A stretch of DNA of 64,000 nucleotides from Phyllostachys edulis (taxonomy: Eukaryota; Streptophyta; Magnoliopsida; Poales; Poaceae), in NCBI GenBank assembly GCA_036346405.1, contig CM070548.1, forward strand, positions 86,387,333 to 86,451,332, read 5' to 3'. The translations under genes and the position numbers were made by a program. The notes beneath the pieces are model-generated. The model was not told where the DNA came from. It did not search any database and saw only the letters and a list, made by a program, of their open reading frames with translations. Positions 1 to 9,440 of this stretch are shown one piece after another (positions within the stretch are counted from its first letter, which is position 1; each line of letters opens with the position of its first letter).

Positions 1-1815
1 TTAAAAAAATAGTCGATTTTTTTAATAAAAAAAACAGACAATTGTTAAATGGCGACACGCTCCTGTCGCCATTTGAAATAGCTACAGGATGCCATTTACT
101 GCCAGTCGTCGGTTCAACTGCCTATCGTCAGCTGCACTGGCGATTTTCTTTGAAGTGTGTGCAAATCGCTGTTTGAAATGATGACAGAAACCCGCCAATT
201 CAACTGACGACGGGGTTCAGCTATATAAGCCCCAAAAATCGGCTGAAAAATCATTTTAATTACGAAAAGAGAGAGAGGGGGGGAGGAGGAGCGGGGAGAA
301 GTGACGTAGCGAAACCCTGCCGGTTCCTAGCGAAGGAGAGAGAGGGGGGAGGGAGAAGCAGACCTAGTCGTCTATTTTTTAGGTAATTATTTTTTTTCAA
401 CTTTATACATAAATTCGAAACTTGGTAGGTTAGCAAATAAAAATAGCGATATAGAATTCAATGGATTAGATAATTTTAGTTGTATTGCAGTTTGATGTAG
501 TACAACATCATTTTAGGTGTGTATAGTTTAGTTTATCGTATAGATATTATTTATGGTGCAGTACCCGAATGATTTATAATAAATTCGCAAAAATACTAAG
601 AAAACTTTGTAGGTTTTTATTTTTACATGGTAAATATTTTGTTAATGCCGAAAATATTTTCTAAACTAGGAAAATAGCAAGAAACCTTCAAAAATTCTAT
701 AAAATTCAGAGTAGCTACTTAGAATACGTGGAGCTGAATTAAAATATTGTGAAAATATTTTTATAAATCTGTATACACTTTTTAAACAAGAAAATAGAAA
801 GATACCTATAAAAATCTATAAAAATTACAGAGTAGCTAAATAGGGTATGTAGAGCTTAATAAAAATAATCTCAACTTAATATTGATTTCCTTTTGTGCAC
901 GGTACATATTTTGTTAATGCAGAAAATACTTTTAAACTAGAAAAATAACAAGACACCTCTAGAAAATTCTAAATAAAAAAAAATCCAGAGTTGCTACATA
1001 GGGCATGTAGAACTAAACTAAAATATTGTCAACTTAATTTTTGTTTCTATTTCTACACGGTAAATATTTTGTAAATGTTGAAGACACTTTTCAAACAAGG
1101 AAAGTAGTAAGATACCTACAAAAAATCTATAAAATTACAGAGTAACTAAATAGTATATGTAGAGCTTAATCAAAATAATCCTAACTTAATTTTGCTTTCC
1201 ATTTGTACATGGTAAACATTTTATAAACAAAGAAAATAGCATGGTACGTACGAAAATTCTATGAAAATTTCAGAGTAGCTAAATAGTGTATGTAGATCAT
1301 AATTAAAATACTGACAACTTAATATTTGTTTTTATTTGTACATGGTAAATATTTTATTAATACCGAAAATACATTTCAAACTAGCAAAATAGCAAGACAC
1401 CTCTAAAAATTCTATAAAAAAAATCCAGAGTAGCCAAATAGGGTATGTAGACGTTAATTAAAATACTGTGAACTTAATTTTACTTTCCATCTTTACACGG
1501 CAAGATACCTCTATAAATTTGTACGTCGATACAGTTGTGTGCATATCAGTTTCTTATGTGCCGCTAATCGTGTAATAATTGAATTAATTAGATATGTCGT
1601 TTATTATTACTTTTTGTATGTGTTTCGTAGTATTTATTGGCGACAGAACCTTCTCGGTATTGTTCCAATTGGTGACAGGATGCTATCGCCATTTGGAATG
1701 GTGATGGGCAAATTTCGCAATTCTAAATGGCAACAGTGGTCTATTTTTGTAATTTTCTAGACTTTTTTTTGTAATTTTCTTTTAAATTAATATTATTTTT
1801 TTAAAAAAATCGTAA
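1..1815. repeat. AT-rich transposon-like element with GGCGACAGG-type ends
   Basis: The left edge (about 1-200) and right edge (about 1640-1815) carry similar material in inverted order. Each has T/A-rich runs followed by short self-complementary motifs of the type CTGTCGCCATTTGAAAT and TGGTGACAGG. The same motifs occur at both ends of the palindrome at 8584-9440, so this is probably a second member of that family. The interior holds a tandem repeat (600-1520) and no coding region. The left end may be cut by the window edge. The superfamily could not be named from sequence. Confidence 0.55.
600..1520 (+). repeat. Degenerate AT-rich tandem repeat, unit about 145 bp, roughly six copies
   Basis: A recurring phrase (ACATGGTAAATATTTTGTTAA, then AAACTAG..AAAATAGCAAGA, then AGAGTAGCTAAATAGGGTATG) restarts near 622, 757 (weak), 893, 1051, 1203, 1336 and 1490. 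The spacing is 130-160 bp. Copies differ by substitutions and small indels, so the array is old. It lies inside the larger repeat element at 1-1815. Confidence 0.75.
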
Positions 1816-2828
1816 TACATGTATGGTACATCTCGTCTATGATGGCTTACTAGTGGATAATTGTACGCGTATTAGCTTGATAGATCAATTGTTGCTTTTG
1901 CATTTGGATGCAAGTATATGTATATGCTTTTGGTCCCTTTTTTTTAAAAAAAAATGTATGTATGTATGTTTTCGTTTATGTGATTAATAGGCACCACTAC
2001 CGTGTCCTGTACTAGGTCCAAAACGCTCAGTTTTTTCTTCTGAACTTGCACGCCACGGAGGCTGTCCGTTGCTCCAACTTACCGTCCGAAGGACAAATAA
2101 AACGATGACCGACCATTGTGAATTTGTGATTTCGTTTGGTACTACCCTAACCCTACTACTACATTTTCCCCTCTTCTCTAGTGGAGTAATTAACAAGAGC
2201 TAGTGCGCTAGCGCTATCACCGACCTGAGCCCCTGTTGACCAATCAAGATCCAAACACGGCATGGCAGGCTATATGTCAAGTTACTGTACATCCTTTTCC
2301 CTGGTCTACGCGGTGCCGTTCCAAGAGCATGCATGCAGAACCAGCGCAGTGCAACGCCTGTCGGCATAGGCTGACAAGTGGGTCCCCCCCGGTTTAACGA
2401 GCTGCGCAGACGCGGCAACAGCAGAGAAGTTCCCCGTCTGGACTGCTCTGCAGTCGCTCATTCAATTCACCTGTGTCGAGCCACGTTGTTTGTGATTGTG
2501 ATTGTGATAGTGGTACACGAAGCTTAGCATCGCAATAGTCAATTTTCTGGTGACGTGCAACCAGCCACCTGCCCGGCGGCATCAAATGATCTTGGACACG
2601 AGTCACATGCACCACCTCCATGTTATATACATACAGCATCGGAAAGTCTCGCACATCATTACATACGTACGTCACCGATCGAGAACCGACACACCACCAA
2701 ATAATCCCAAGGGTTTAAACAAAAAAACACAAACCCGTGTACGTAAAAGCGATTATTAACTCTGGTGGTAAGGGGGTGGTTTCCAGGGGAAAGAAGAAAA
2801 GGTCACCGAGACGACTTTAGGACTGCTG
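1816..2828. other. Intergenic, downstream of FLZ-1
   Basis: No convincing gene. Small simple repeats are present: TATG repeats near 1950-1970 and TGTGAT repeats near 2492-2506. Short open frames on both strands show no recognisable domain. The part nearest 2828 is probably the FLZ-1 3' untranslated region. Confidence 0.6.
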
Positions 2829-3220
2829 TTACAGGGCAAGGATCGACCCAGCCCGGACCTTGCCACGCTCCTGTGGGGCCTGTACATCCCTGGGAGGTGG
2901 GTCCCCCTGTGCCAGCTTCCTGGCGCGGGCCTTCTCCTTCCTCTCCGTCGCCTCGTCCGCCTCCATCTGCACCCGCCTGCACTCCTCGCTGCAGAACGGC
3001 GTGTCCCCTCTGTTCGACCGGCACAGGAGATTAGTTGCATGGCGTGCTAAGGTCGCAATTCCACATCAGTTAATGGTGCCGTTTTGATGGGAAAAAGAAC
3101 AGAGTGAAAGAAACGGGGAATAAAATGGCAGCACCTGTACATGAAGATGTCGCGGTTGCCGGCGAGCGGCTTCCGGCAGAGGAAGCACGCGCCCAGGAAA
3201 TGCACGTGCCCACCTCCCAT
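2829..3220 (-). CDS. FCS-like zinc finger (FLZ/DUF581) protein, copy 1
   Basis: Two exons on the minus strand: 3220-3135 and 3009-2829, with a 125-bp GT-AG intron (3134-3010). The predicted protein is 88 aa. The FLZ domain fills residues about 8-50: FLGACFLCRKPLAGNRDIF, MYR|GDTPFC and SEECRRVQMEADEA. The zinc ligands form C-x2-C-x19-C-x3-C. The intron splits the Arg codon (phase 2), as in the other three copies here. The C-terminal tail is basic and then Pro/Gln-rich. The FLZ family is known to act as SnRK1-binding adaptors in plants. The start at 3220 is the first ATG downstream of the TATA box at 3430-3436. The frame stays open upstream without an ATG, so the N-terminus is uncertain. It is one of four paralogues in the window. 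Confidence 0.9.
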
Positions 3221-3429
3221 CTCCGCCTTGCCACTGGGAAGCCGGTCCCGCGCCTCCGTCGATGCGCCGCAGTAGAAAGCGCAGCAGCTAACTCCGGCGA
3301 GATCCGGCCGGGTCTTCCCCGCTCGCAAATCGTCCGTGCTTTTCCCCGATTCTTTCGTGTTTACTCTGCGTTCGTCTCTGTCGAATGCGTGATGCTTAGT
3401 GGGGAGGCAAGGAGGAGGTTGCGGGTGGT

Positions 3430-3436
3430 TTTAATA
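3430..3436 (-). promoter_or_regulatory. TATA box of FLZ copy 1
   Basis: TATTAAA on the minus strand, in a GC-rich context about 210 bp upstream of the first ATG. It implies transcription starting near 3400. FLZ-2 and the E3 ligase gene have the same TATTAAA element. Confidence 0.55.
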
Positions 3437-4176
3437 GTGGCGGAGGAGACGGAGGTGGGACCGCGTGGGGATCCCGCGGGTCCCGCCTGTCGGTGGGGGT
3501 TAGCCGGACTCCCCCGCGTGGAGACTGACGCGCGGCCTGGGGTCGCATCTGCGGGGCCCACGCTCCCCTACTCCGTCCATTTTCTGCTTTCCAGTTTCCC
3601 GGCAGGCTGTCACAATGCCGCGTGGGCCCTCACGGGTTGTTGGCCCCACTGGCCAGTGAGAAGTAGCCTCGGGTGTTGGGGGAGGTGACGTCTTGGTCTT
3701 CTGAATGAATCTTCTGGTGACGCCCGTGGGATCAGGAACAGCCTTGCAAATTGCAGTGCAGTCTAAAGAAGGGCTTTGCAATGCATGCGCACAAAATAAA
3801 GTTTACAATTTCCCTTTTCTGATTCGATGAGGATCGAGAATTTTTCAGCCCAGGTCAAAGATTTCGAAAGCTTGGCAAAAAAAAAGAGAGCTAGAGCTTG
3901 GCAACTCTGAGAAATACATGAGTATTCAAATATACTAGTTTGCCGCCTGCTCACAAATGAATCCTGATGCGTTTGTTGATGCGTCTGTCCTACCATGAAC
4001 CTACTCGAAAACTTTCAGAAAGACAGACACGGTGCTTTGAACGAGGAGATTGGCATAAATTCGCCGGTGTTCAGTGAGACATGGTCTGCAAGTTTCAGTC
4101 AGTCCTTGGAGACATTTTCGCGAGTAGGTTGGGCTACTCCCATCAAACCTGCAAGGCTGCTTTGTAGCCTGAATTC
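3437..4176. other. Intergenic, upstream of FLZ-1
   Basis: Contains the FLZ-1 upstream region (GC-rich to about 3700) and then AT-rich sequence. Open frames such as 3104-3688 (+) are antisense shadows of FLZ-1 and its promoter. No gene or transposon end could be recognised. Confidence 0.6.
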
Positions 4177-5452
4177 GTCCACTTTTGTCTCTAGTCCGAA
4201 TAACACTATTAACTATGAAGCCCCTCTAAACTAACCAAACTGGATCACTTAACCCCTCTCATTCCAAACCACCATGTTTTAACTGACATGACACCCATGT
4301 GTCAACATTTCAATGACATGGCATAACTAGTTTGCCCCACATGGCATGATCATATTTTTCTCCTCCTTCAGCATCTCTTTCTTTCCCTCTCAAGCCTGAG
4401 TTGGCTAGGCTGGGCTCAGCTCGCCGCCGATCGCCCCCCTGTCAAAGCTCGCCGTCGATCGTCTTCTTCTCCTCTTCCCTCTTTGCTCAGAGCCTAGATG
4501 AGCAGGCGCTCAGGACCGGAGCCAGCGGCGGTGAATAGGATGGTCTCCATCGCGACTCTACCCCTCGTCCTCCTCGTCGGCTCTCGCCGTTCGTCGCCCC
4601 TCCCCAAGGCACGGCCACCCAATCTTGCTGGTCCGGAGCCTCCGCTGCCGAATCTACCCTTACCCGTGCCGGTTGCCGCCAGAACTCGCCAACCCGGCTA
4701 CGCTGCTGCGCCGAGATGGCTAGATCTGCATCATCATTGTCCTCCATGTTGACCCCGCTCCGATCTGGCCTGCACAGGCGCTAGAGGTGGATGTGGCCGC
4801 GGACGCCAGCGCCGAGGTGGATGAGCGCGGCCACATACAGTGCCAGTCGGTGTGCCGAAAGGCGTGGTCGCTCTTCCGCCCCGGCAATGGAGTCCGTCGA
4901 GCCGGCGGCGACACCCGAGAAGCTCCTCATCCACTGCTTTGTCTGCGTCCTCCTATTCATCGAGAAGCTCCTGACGGCGGCAAGAACAACCACCACCAGC
5001 TTACCCCTCCGTCTCCCCCATCTTTCTCCGCAGCGCCGAAGAGGATCATGTCTCCGTTGCCGTCGCTTGCAGTGTCGAGGGTGAGAGGGACAGGGAGGAG
5101 CTGCTCCTCTTCAGCTACATCAGACTTGGCTCCCGCGGCTACGACGCCCTCCACGGCCTCGTGCGGGGGCTCAACTCCGCCGCCGTCGTCTCCTTCAGGT
5201 CTCGATTTGAATCTGTCATTGACACTGGCCTTCCTCTCTCTCTCTCCTTGCCATTTTCTCTGATCAAGCCGGAGCTAGGCCAAACTCGAGCTCGTTGGGA
5301 TCCATGTGGTATCCACGTCAGATAAGCTTGCCACCTCAGATCACGTGGCGGCCACATCAACACAAAACCGGTTTGGCTAGTTCAGGGGGCAAAGTGAATG
5401 GCTTCATAGTTGAAGGTGTTATTGGGCATAAGTTTAGAGGGCAAAAGTGGAC
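4177..5452. mobile_element. Mutator-like (Pack-MULE-like) non-autonomous element
   Basis: Long imperfect terminal inverted repeats. The left end reads GTCCACTTTTG, then AATAACACTATTAACTATGAAG, then CCCCTCTAAACTAACCAAAC. The right end (about 5300-5452) reads as the same series in reverse complement. The interior (about 4380-5280) is much more GC-rich than its surroundings and includes a coding-like stretch near 5030-5200 (+). In one frame this gives ELLLFSYIRLGSRGYDALHG, then LVRGLNSAAVVSFR, which I could not assign to a family. Long terminal inverted repeats around GC-rich cargo fit a Pack-MULE. No convincing 9-bp target duplication was found, so the exact ends are approximate. Confidence 0.6.
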
Positions 5453-7008
5453 TTCTTTCTCCCTGAAATGCCTGCCGAGTGAAGAGACCTTGACCCGAGT
5501 CCCTCGCTACTGCACCACGACATGGGTATTTCTTCCTCCTATAGCACTTCTCTAAGGATCGATCTCAATTCTCAAGAGCTGTAATTTTGCTTGGAACCTC
5601 GTGACATCACCTAGAGAGAGAAAAAAAAGTACATTCCTATGTGTTGGTCACTTGGTTGGACAGATTGGTAGTACTAATAGCATCTACAATAGTCTATATC
5701 ACTTATTACTAAAGGGTGGACAAATCAGTATTTAGGTTATGTGGAGGAGAAATGATAAAGAAAGAATATGAGTTTATTTGTAGATGAAGAAACAAGCAAG
5801 TTATTGATACCAAGACATAAGAAAACAACAAAATAGTTATTAGAGACTTGTTTGTTATATAAAAACTTGTTTTATAAGTAGCAATTAAAATCTTAGATAC
5901 AACCTTAAGAAACAATCTATTGTAAAACTTATTTATTTTTATTAAATTAAGTACTCTTTCTCCCCTTAATAACAAGCTCGGAAATAAACTAGTACTGTAG
6001 ATGCTCTAAAACCAACGGCACAAGAGAATCCGTTGCTTAACTTCAAAGGAAACATCGAAGGGCGGTGATTAAACTGAGCCTGCAGCTTGCAAGTGGCAAT
6101 CGAAAGCTGTGTAAAAGCTCCAAATTAAATTGTGGTCTCCTGGATTCCATCAAGTTCAACCCGCGGCTCACCCGAGGGATGCACTGGGTTCCGCATTTCC
6201 ACGTGCTAGGACAGAATCGCATGGCTGAATTCCACAAATCCCCAGCACTTTTCGAATTGTGCTTCCTTGTCTGTATGCATACATGTACTTAGACATGATT
6301 ATAATTTCCTTTCATATTAATTAAAGTCCATCTAAAACCGATTTTTTTGCCGGTTTGGATTTTACTGGAGCAGGTAAGACTGTTCAGGTTTTTTTGAACC
6401 CTGCTTCAGACTCGAGGGGGTTAAAAACTGCACTTTCCATTCCTTATTTGAAGTATGCATCAGCTTATTGGAGTCGCCACACAGTGATTATAGTGCAAAC
6501 GAAACAGCAATGTTCAACTCAGATGCTAAGACTACAGCGCATACAATTGGAGAAATTAACGAAACTGTATGAAGCAGGATATGTCGTGGACCCGTGGTGC
6601 AAGCAAAACCCATACAACACTGTTCTGTGGAAAATCGTACACCATTCTTTTCCACAGCGCTGGAACATTAACAAGGAAAACGAAAACGAAGAGGAAAAGA
6701 AATATACAGGTGGAAGAAAAGAGGTCATAGGCTCTTTTAATGGCCCTGATCAGAATCAGGAATCAAACAAAAAAGGAGCAAGACGAGCAAACTAATTAAC
6801 TTGTATGCTCGGCAAGCATATACAGTACACAAAAACCTTCGTCACAACATCGTTTCCCCTAGGAACAAGTGGAAAATCGGGTCGTGATTCATCGCAAGAA
6901 CCCTTCGGTATAAGCTAGATCTTCCTCTGTCAGCACGTAGGAGCTTGTGCTCTTGTACATGTAGCATGCATACAGAGAGTCCAGGCCGGCAGGCCTTGAT
7001 GCAGAGCG
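5453..7008. other. Intergenic between Mutator-like element and FLZ-2
   Basis: Holds a MITE-like repeat (5676-6007) and otherwise nothing recognised. A 146-codon open frame at 6355-6795 (+) has no recognisable domain and ends in a Lys/Asn/Glu-rich low-complexity tail. It is not called as a gene. The stretch 6842-7008 is probably the FLZ-2 3' untranslated region. Confidence 0.55.
5676..6007. mobile_element. MITE-like inverted-repeat element, about 330 bp
   Basis: The left end AATAGCATCTACAATAGT pairs with the right end, whose reverse complement is AGAGCATCTACAGTACT. The similarity continues inward for about 50 bp with mismatches. The interior is AT-rich and non-coding. The superfamily is uncertain and no clear target duplication was seen. 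Confidence 0.5.
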
Positions 7009-7554
7009 CTAGTTTGGCTGCAGCTGCCGCTGGGGGGCGCGCTCTCTGTGCTGAGTCGCCGCCTGCGCCATGGGGGAGTGCTGCTTCTTCCTGCGGTGCT
7101 TGGTCCTGTCCATCTCGATCTGCTCCCTCCTGCACTCCTCGCTGCAGAACGGCGTGTCTCCTCTGCTCGCCGAGCGCGCGCGCCGGAACGATCAAACGCA
7201 AAGGCATACACGGTGTAACTCTCTTGGTGCCATCAAGACGTAGGTTATAGTATGACGACGACTGTGAGCGCAAGCGATAGTTGACCTGTACATGAAGATG
7301 TCGCCGGAGAGGAACTTGCGGCAGAGGGAGCACTCGTCCAGGAAGTGGTGCGCCTCCTTCACCTCTGCGTCCGGGACACAGAACACGGAGGGGGTGGCGT
7401 GCCTCACCGCGCTGATCTTCTCCGCCTTCACGCCGGCGGCGTCGACCGTGGAGGGAGGGCACGGCCGTAGCGCCTGCGCGCTGCCGCCCCCGGAGAAGAC
7501 CGCGGCGAAGTCGGGGTTGCCGAATGTGTGGAAGTAGGACGAGGTGAACTCCAT
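7009..7554 (-). CDS. FCS-like zinc finger (FLZ/DUF581) protein, copy 2 (shortened finger)
   Basis: Two exons: 7554-7286 and 7162-7009, with a 123-bp GT-AG intron (7285-7163) in the same phase-2 position as the other copies. The protein is 140 aa. The start MEFTSSYFHTF is the first in-frame ATG, with a TATA box 100 bp upstream. The FLZ domain is at residues about 75-120: FLDECSLCRKFLSGDIFMYR, GDTPFCSEEC, then RREQIEMDR. The spacing between the two zinc-ligand pairs is 17 residues, not the 19 seen in copies 1, 3 and 4, because two residues are missing between CRKFL and DIFMYR. After the domain comes a basic, Gln-rich tail. The family is known for SnRK1 binding; whether the shortened finger still folds cannot be judged here. 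Confidence 0.92.
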
Positions 7555-7653
7555 CGGCGCCGTCACCTGGCACGTAAGCCGGCCGGTTCAGGAGCTGGAA
7601 CGGAGGCGATCGAAAGAGATGGGACTAATCTGAGAGAGGCCAAAAGAGGCAGG

Positions 7654-7660
7654 TTTAATA
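7654..7660 (-). promoter_or_regulatory. TATA box of FLZ copy 2
   Basis: TATTAAA on the minus strand, 100 bp upstream of the FLZ-2 start codon and followed by a CT-rich leader. Confidence 0.6.
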
Positions 7661-8297
7661 AGGTGGGGAGCTTTACGGTTTAACCAACTCAGCTCTATCC
7701 TTTCTTCGTTTCCAGGGGAGGGTTAGGAGAACCACTCGATAAATGCGTGTGGTTTAATTTGGCAAAGGATGGAGGCTACAAAACATGCCGAAAAGGTGAC
7801 TTATGTTCTGGCATATAGGTCGTTGGTATATGCCACTACCTCTCACATGTTTGAGCTACTTGCATGCACCTATTAGAGCTGGGCATTGGTGCCAGCCGTG
7901 CTGGTACGGCCCAGATCTACCGTGCTTCGGTCGTGCTGTATCGATTCGGCCTAATCATCTCGTCGTGTCGTGCCGGCCCACTTCGTCTTCGGTCAGGCTC
8001 AAGCACGACCTAAAGCCCATCATATCAGGACCGTGCCGTGCCAACCTAAGCCCAGTCCTAAGTAACTATAGACGGCGGAGGCGGCGGCGATGATGGCGGC
8101 GGCGACCGCCATCTTCATTCCTTTTGTGCCCGTCTCATTATAAACCTAGTTAAAATTAAATTAATTACGTAAAAACATGAGCACGTAAATATTTACACCG
8201 TCTTACCAAACCCATACGTGGAGAAAAAAAAATCAAAAGTAAACCAACCAATTCAGTTGATCAGTTCTTGCTTCCATCTTGTTAATTCAATTGACCT
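7661..8297. other. Intergenic with hAT-like fragment
   Basis: Around 7875-8060 is a stretch rich in GTGCCGTGCC-, GGCCCAG- and AAGCCC-like motifs after GAGCTGGGCATTGG. This resembles the ends of grass hAT-type elements, but no matching opposite end was found. The rest is AT-rich with no gene recognised. Confidence 0.4.
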
Positions 8298-8528
8298 TCA
8301 GAGTTGAGAGGAATTCCATCTGCTACCATTATGTCCACGCGTTCGGGACCAGGAATCCTGCATGTACACTACACTCGTCGACATCTCCCACTTAGCGTCG
8401 GCTCCATCCATCTCTGTGTCGGTCGCGCTCCTCGTCGTCTCTGAAGCGCGCGTCAGAATCAGTGGGAAGGCGACGCTGGCGTCGAGAAGGAGGAGAAGCA
8501 GGAGGAGGTGGTGGGGTGCAGAAGCCAT
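8298..8528 (-). CDS. Putative short secreted peptide ORF (76 aa), unassigned
   Basis: The frame starts MASAPHHLLLLLLLLDASVA, a strong signal-peptide-like core, after a CT-rich leader (8530-8583) typical of plant 5' untranslated regions. The rest (residues about 22-76) is hydrophilic and acidic to polar, with no cysteines and no match I recognise to PSK, CLE, CEP or RGF peptide motifs. It abuts the outer edge of the palindrome at 8584. It could be a small secreted peptide gene, or a captured first exon of a larger secreted protein with the remaining exons missing. No intron or TATA box could be fixed. Confidence 0.3.
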   Translation of the reverse strand: MASAPHHLLLLLLLLDASVAFPLILTRASETTRSATDTEMDGADAKWEMSTSVVYMQDSWSRTRGHNGSRWNSSQL

Positions 8529-8583
8529 GGGGGACGAGATCTGGAGGAGAGAGGGAGAGAAGAGAGGAGGGGAAGAAGAGGAT

Positions 8584-9440
8584 TTTTTTTAAATAATATT
8601 ATTTAATTGTAAAACTAGGTAGCCGTCTAAAAAATTTACAAAACTAGATCCCTGTCTTCATTTGAAATGATGACAGACTCCTGTCACCAGTTCAACTAGC
8701 GACATGGACACTGTTCACCCTGTTAGTATACAATACTATTTCTAGGAATTTTTAAATATAGCAAACGAGCTCAAAAAATTACGAATGTTTTTGTTGAGCC
8801 TCCAGACACAGTTTACTTCCTTGTGTAATTTTTTCATAATTTTATTCATTATAATTTTTCTCTAAAATTTATTTAAGTATATTATTTGTAGGAATTTCTA
8901 AATATATAAAATGAGCTCCAAAAATTATGAATTTTTTGAAGGCTCCTTACATAGTGGAATTGATTGTGTAATATTTTCAGAATTTTATATGTTATGAAAT
9001 TATCTCGAAAAACATCATACCATACGGTATGATGTTTTTCGAGATAATTTCATAACATATAAATTCTCAAAAAATTACACAATCAATTCCACTATGTAAG
9101 GAACTTTCAAAATATTATGTTTAGACCATTTTATATATTTAGAAATTCCTACAAATAGTATATTTAAATGAAGTTTAGAGAAAAATTAGAATAGATAAAA
9201 TTATGAAAAAATTACACAAGTAAGTAAACTGTGTCGGGAGGCTTCACAAAAAAGCTTCGTAATTTTTTAGCTCATTTGCTATATTTAAAAATTCATAGAA
9301 ACAATATTATATTCTGAGGTGGTGAACAGTGTCCCTATCGCTAGTCGAACTAGCGACAAGAGTCTGTCGTCATTTTAAATGGTGACAGGGACCTAGTTTT
9401 GTAATTTTTTGAAAATTAATATTTTTTTAAAAAAATTCTT
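8584..9440. repeat. Giant near-perfect palindrome (about 420-bp arms)
   Basis: The two halves are reverse complements over nearly the whole span. The axis is at 9023/9024, with a perfect core from 9001 to 9046 (CTCGAAAAACATCATACC paired to GGTATGATGTTTTTCGAG around a 4-base loop). Pairing continues outward through GAATTGATTGTGTAAT, CAGTTTACTT, GAACAGTG and CTGTCACCAGTTC-type blocks, with scattered mismatches and small indels. The outer ends carry the GACAGACTCCTGTCGCC-like motifs also seen at 1-200 and 1640-1815. A transcript from either strand would fold into one long hairpin. It is best read as a foldback/MITE-type element or a head-to-head duplicated element. Confidence 0.9.

Noticed and set aside
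3104..3688. 194-codon forward frame overlapping FLZ-1
   Set aside because: Antisense shadow of the FLZ-1 exon and GC-rich promoter; the minus strand has splice sites and the zinc-finger motif.
6355..6795. 146-codon forward open frame between the MITE and FLZ-2
   Set aside because: No domain, low-complexity C-terminus, no promoter or splice evidence; composition resembles surrounding noncoding DNA.
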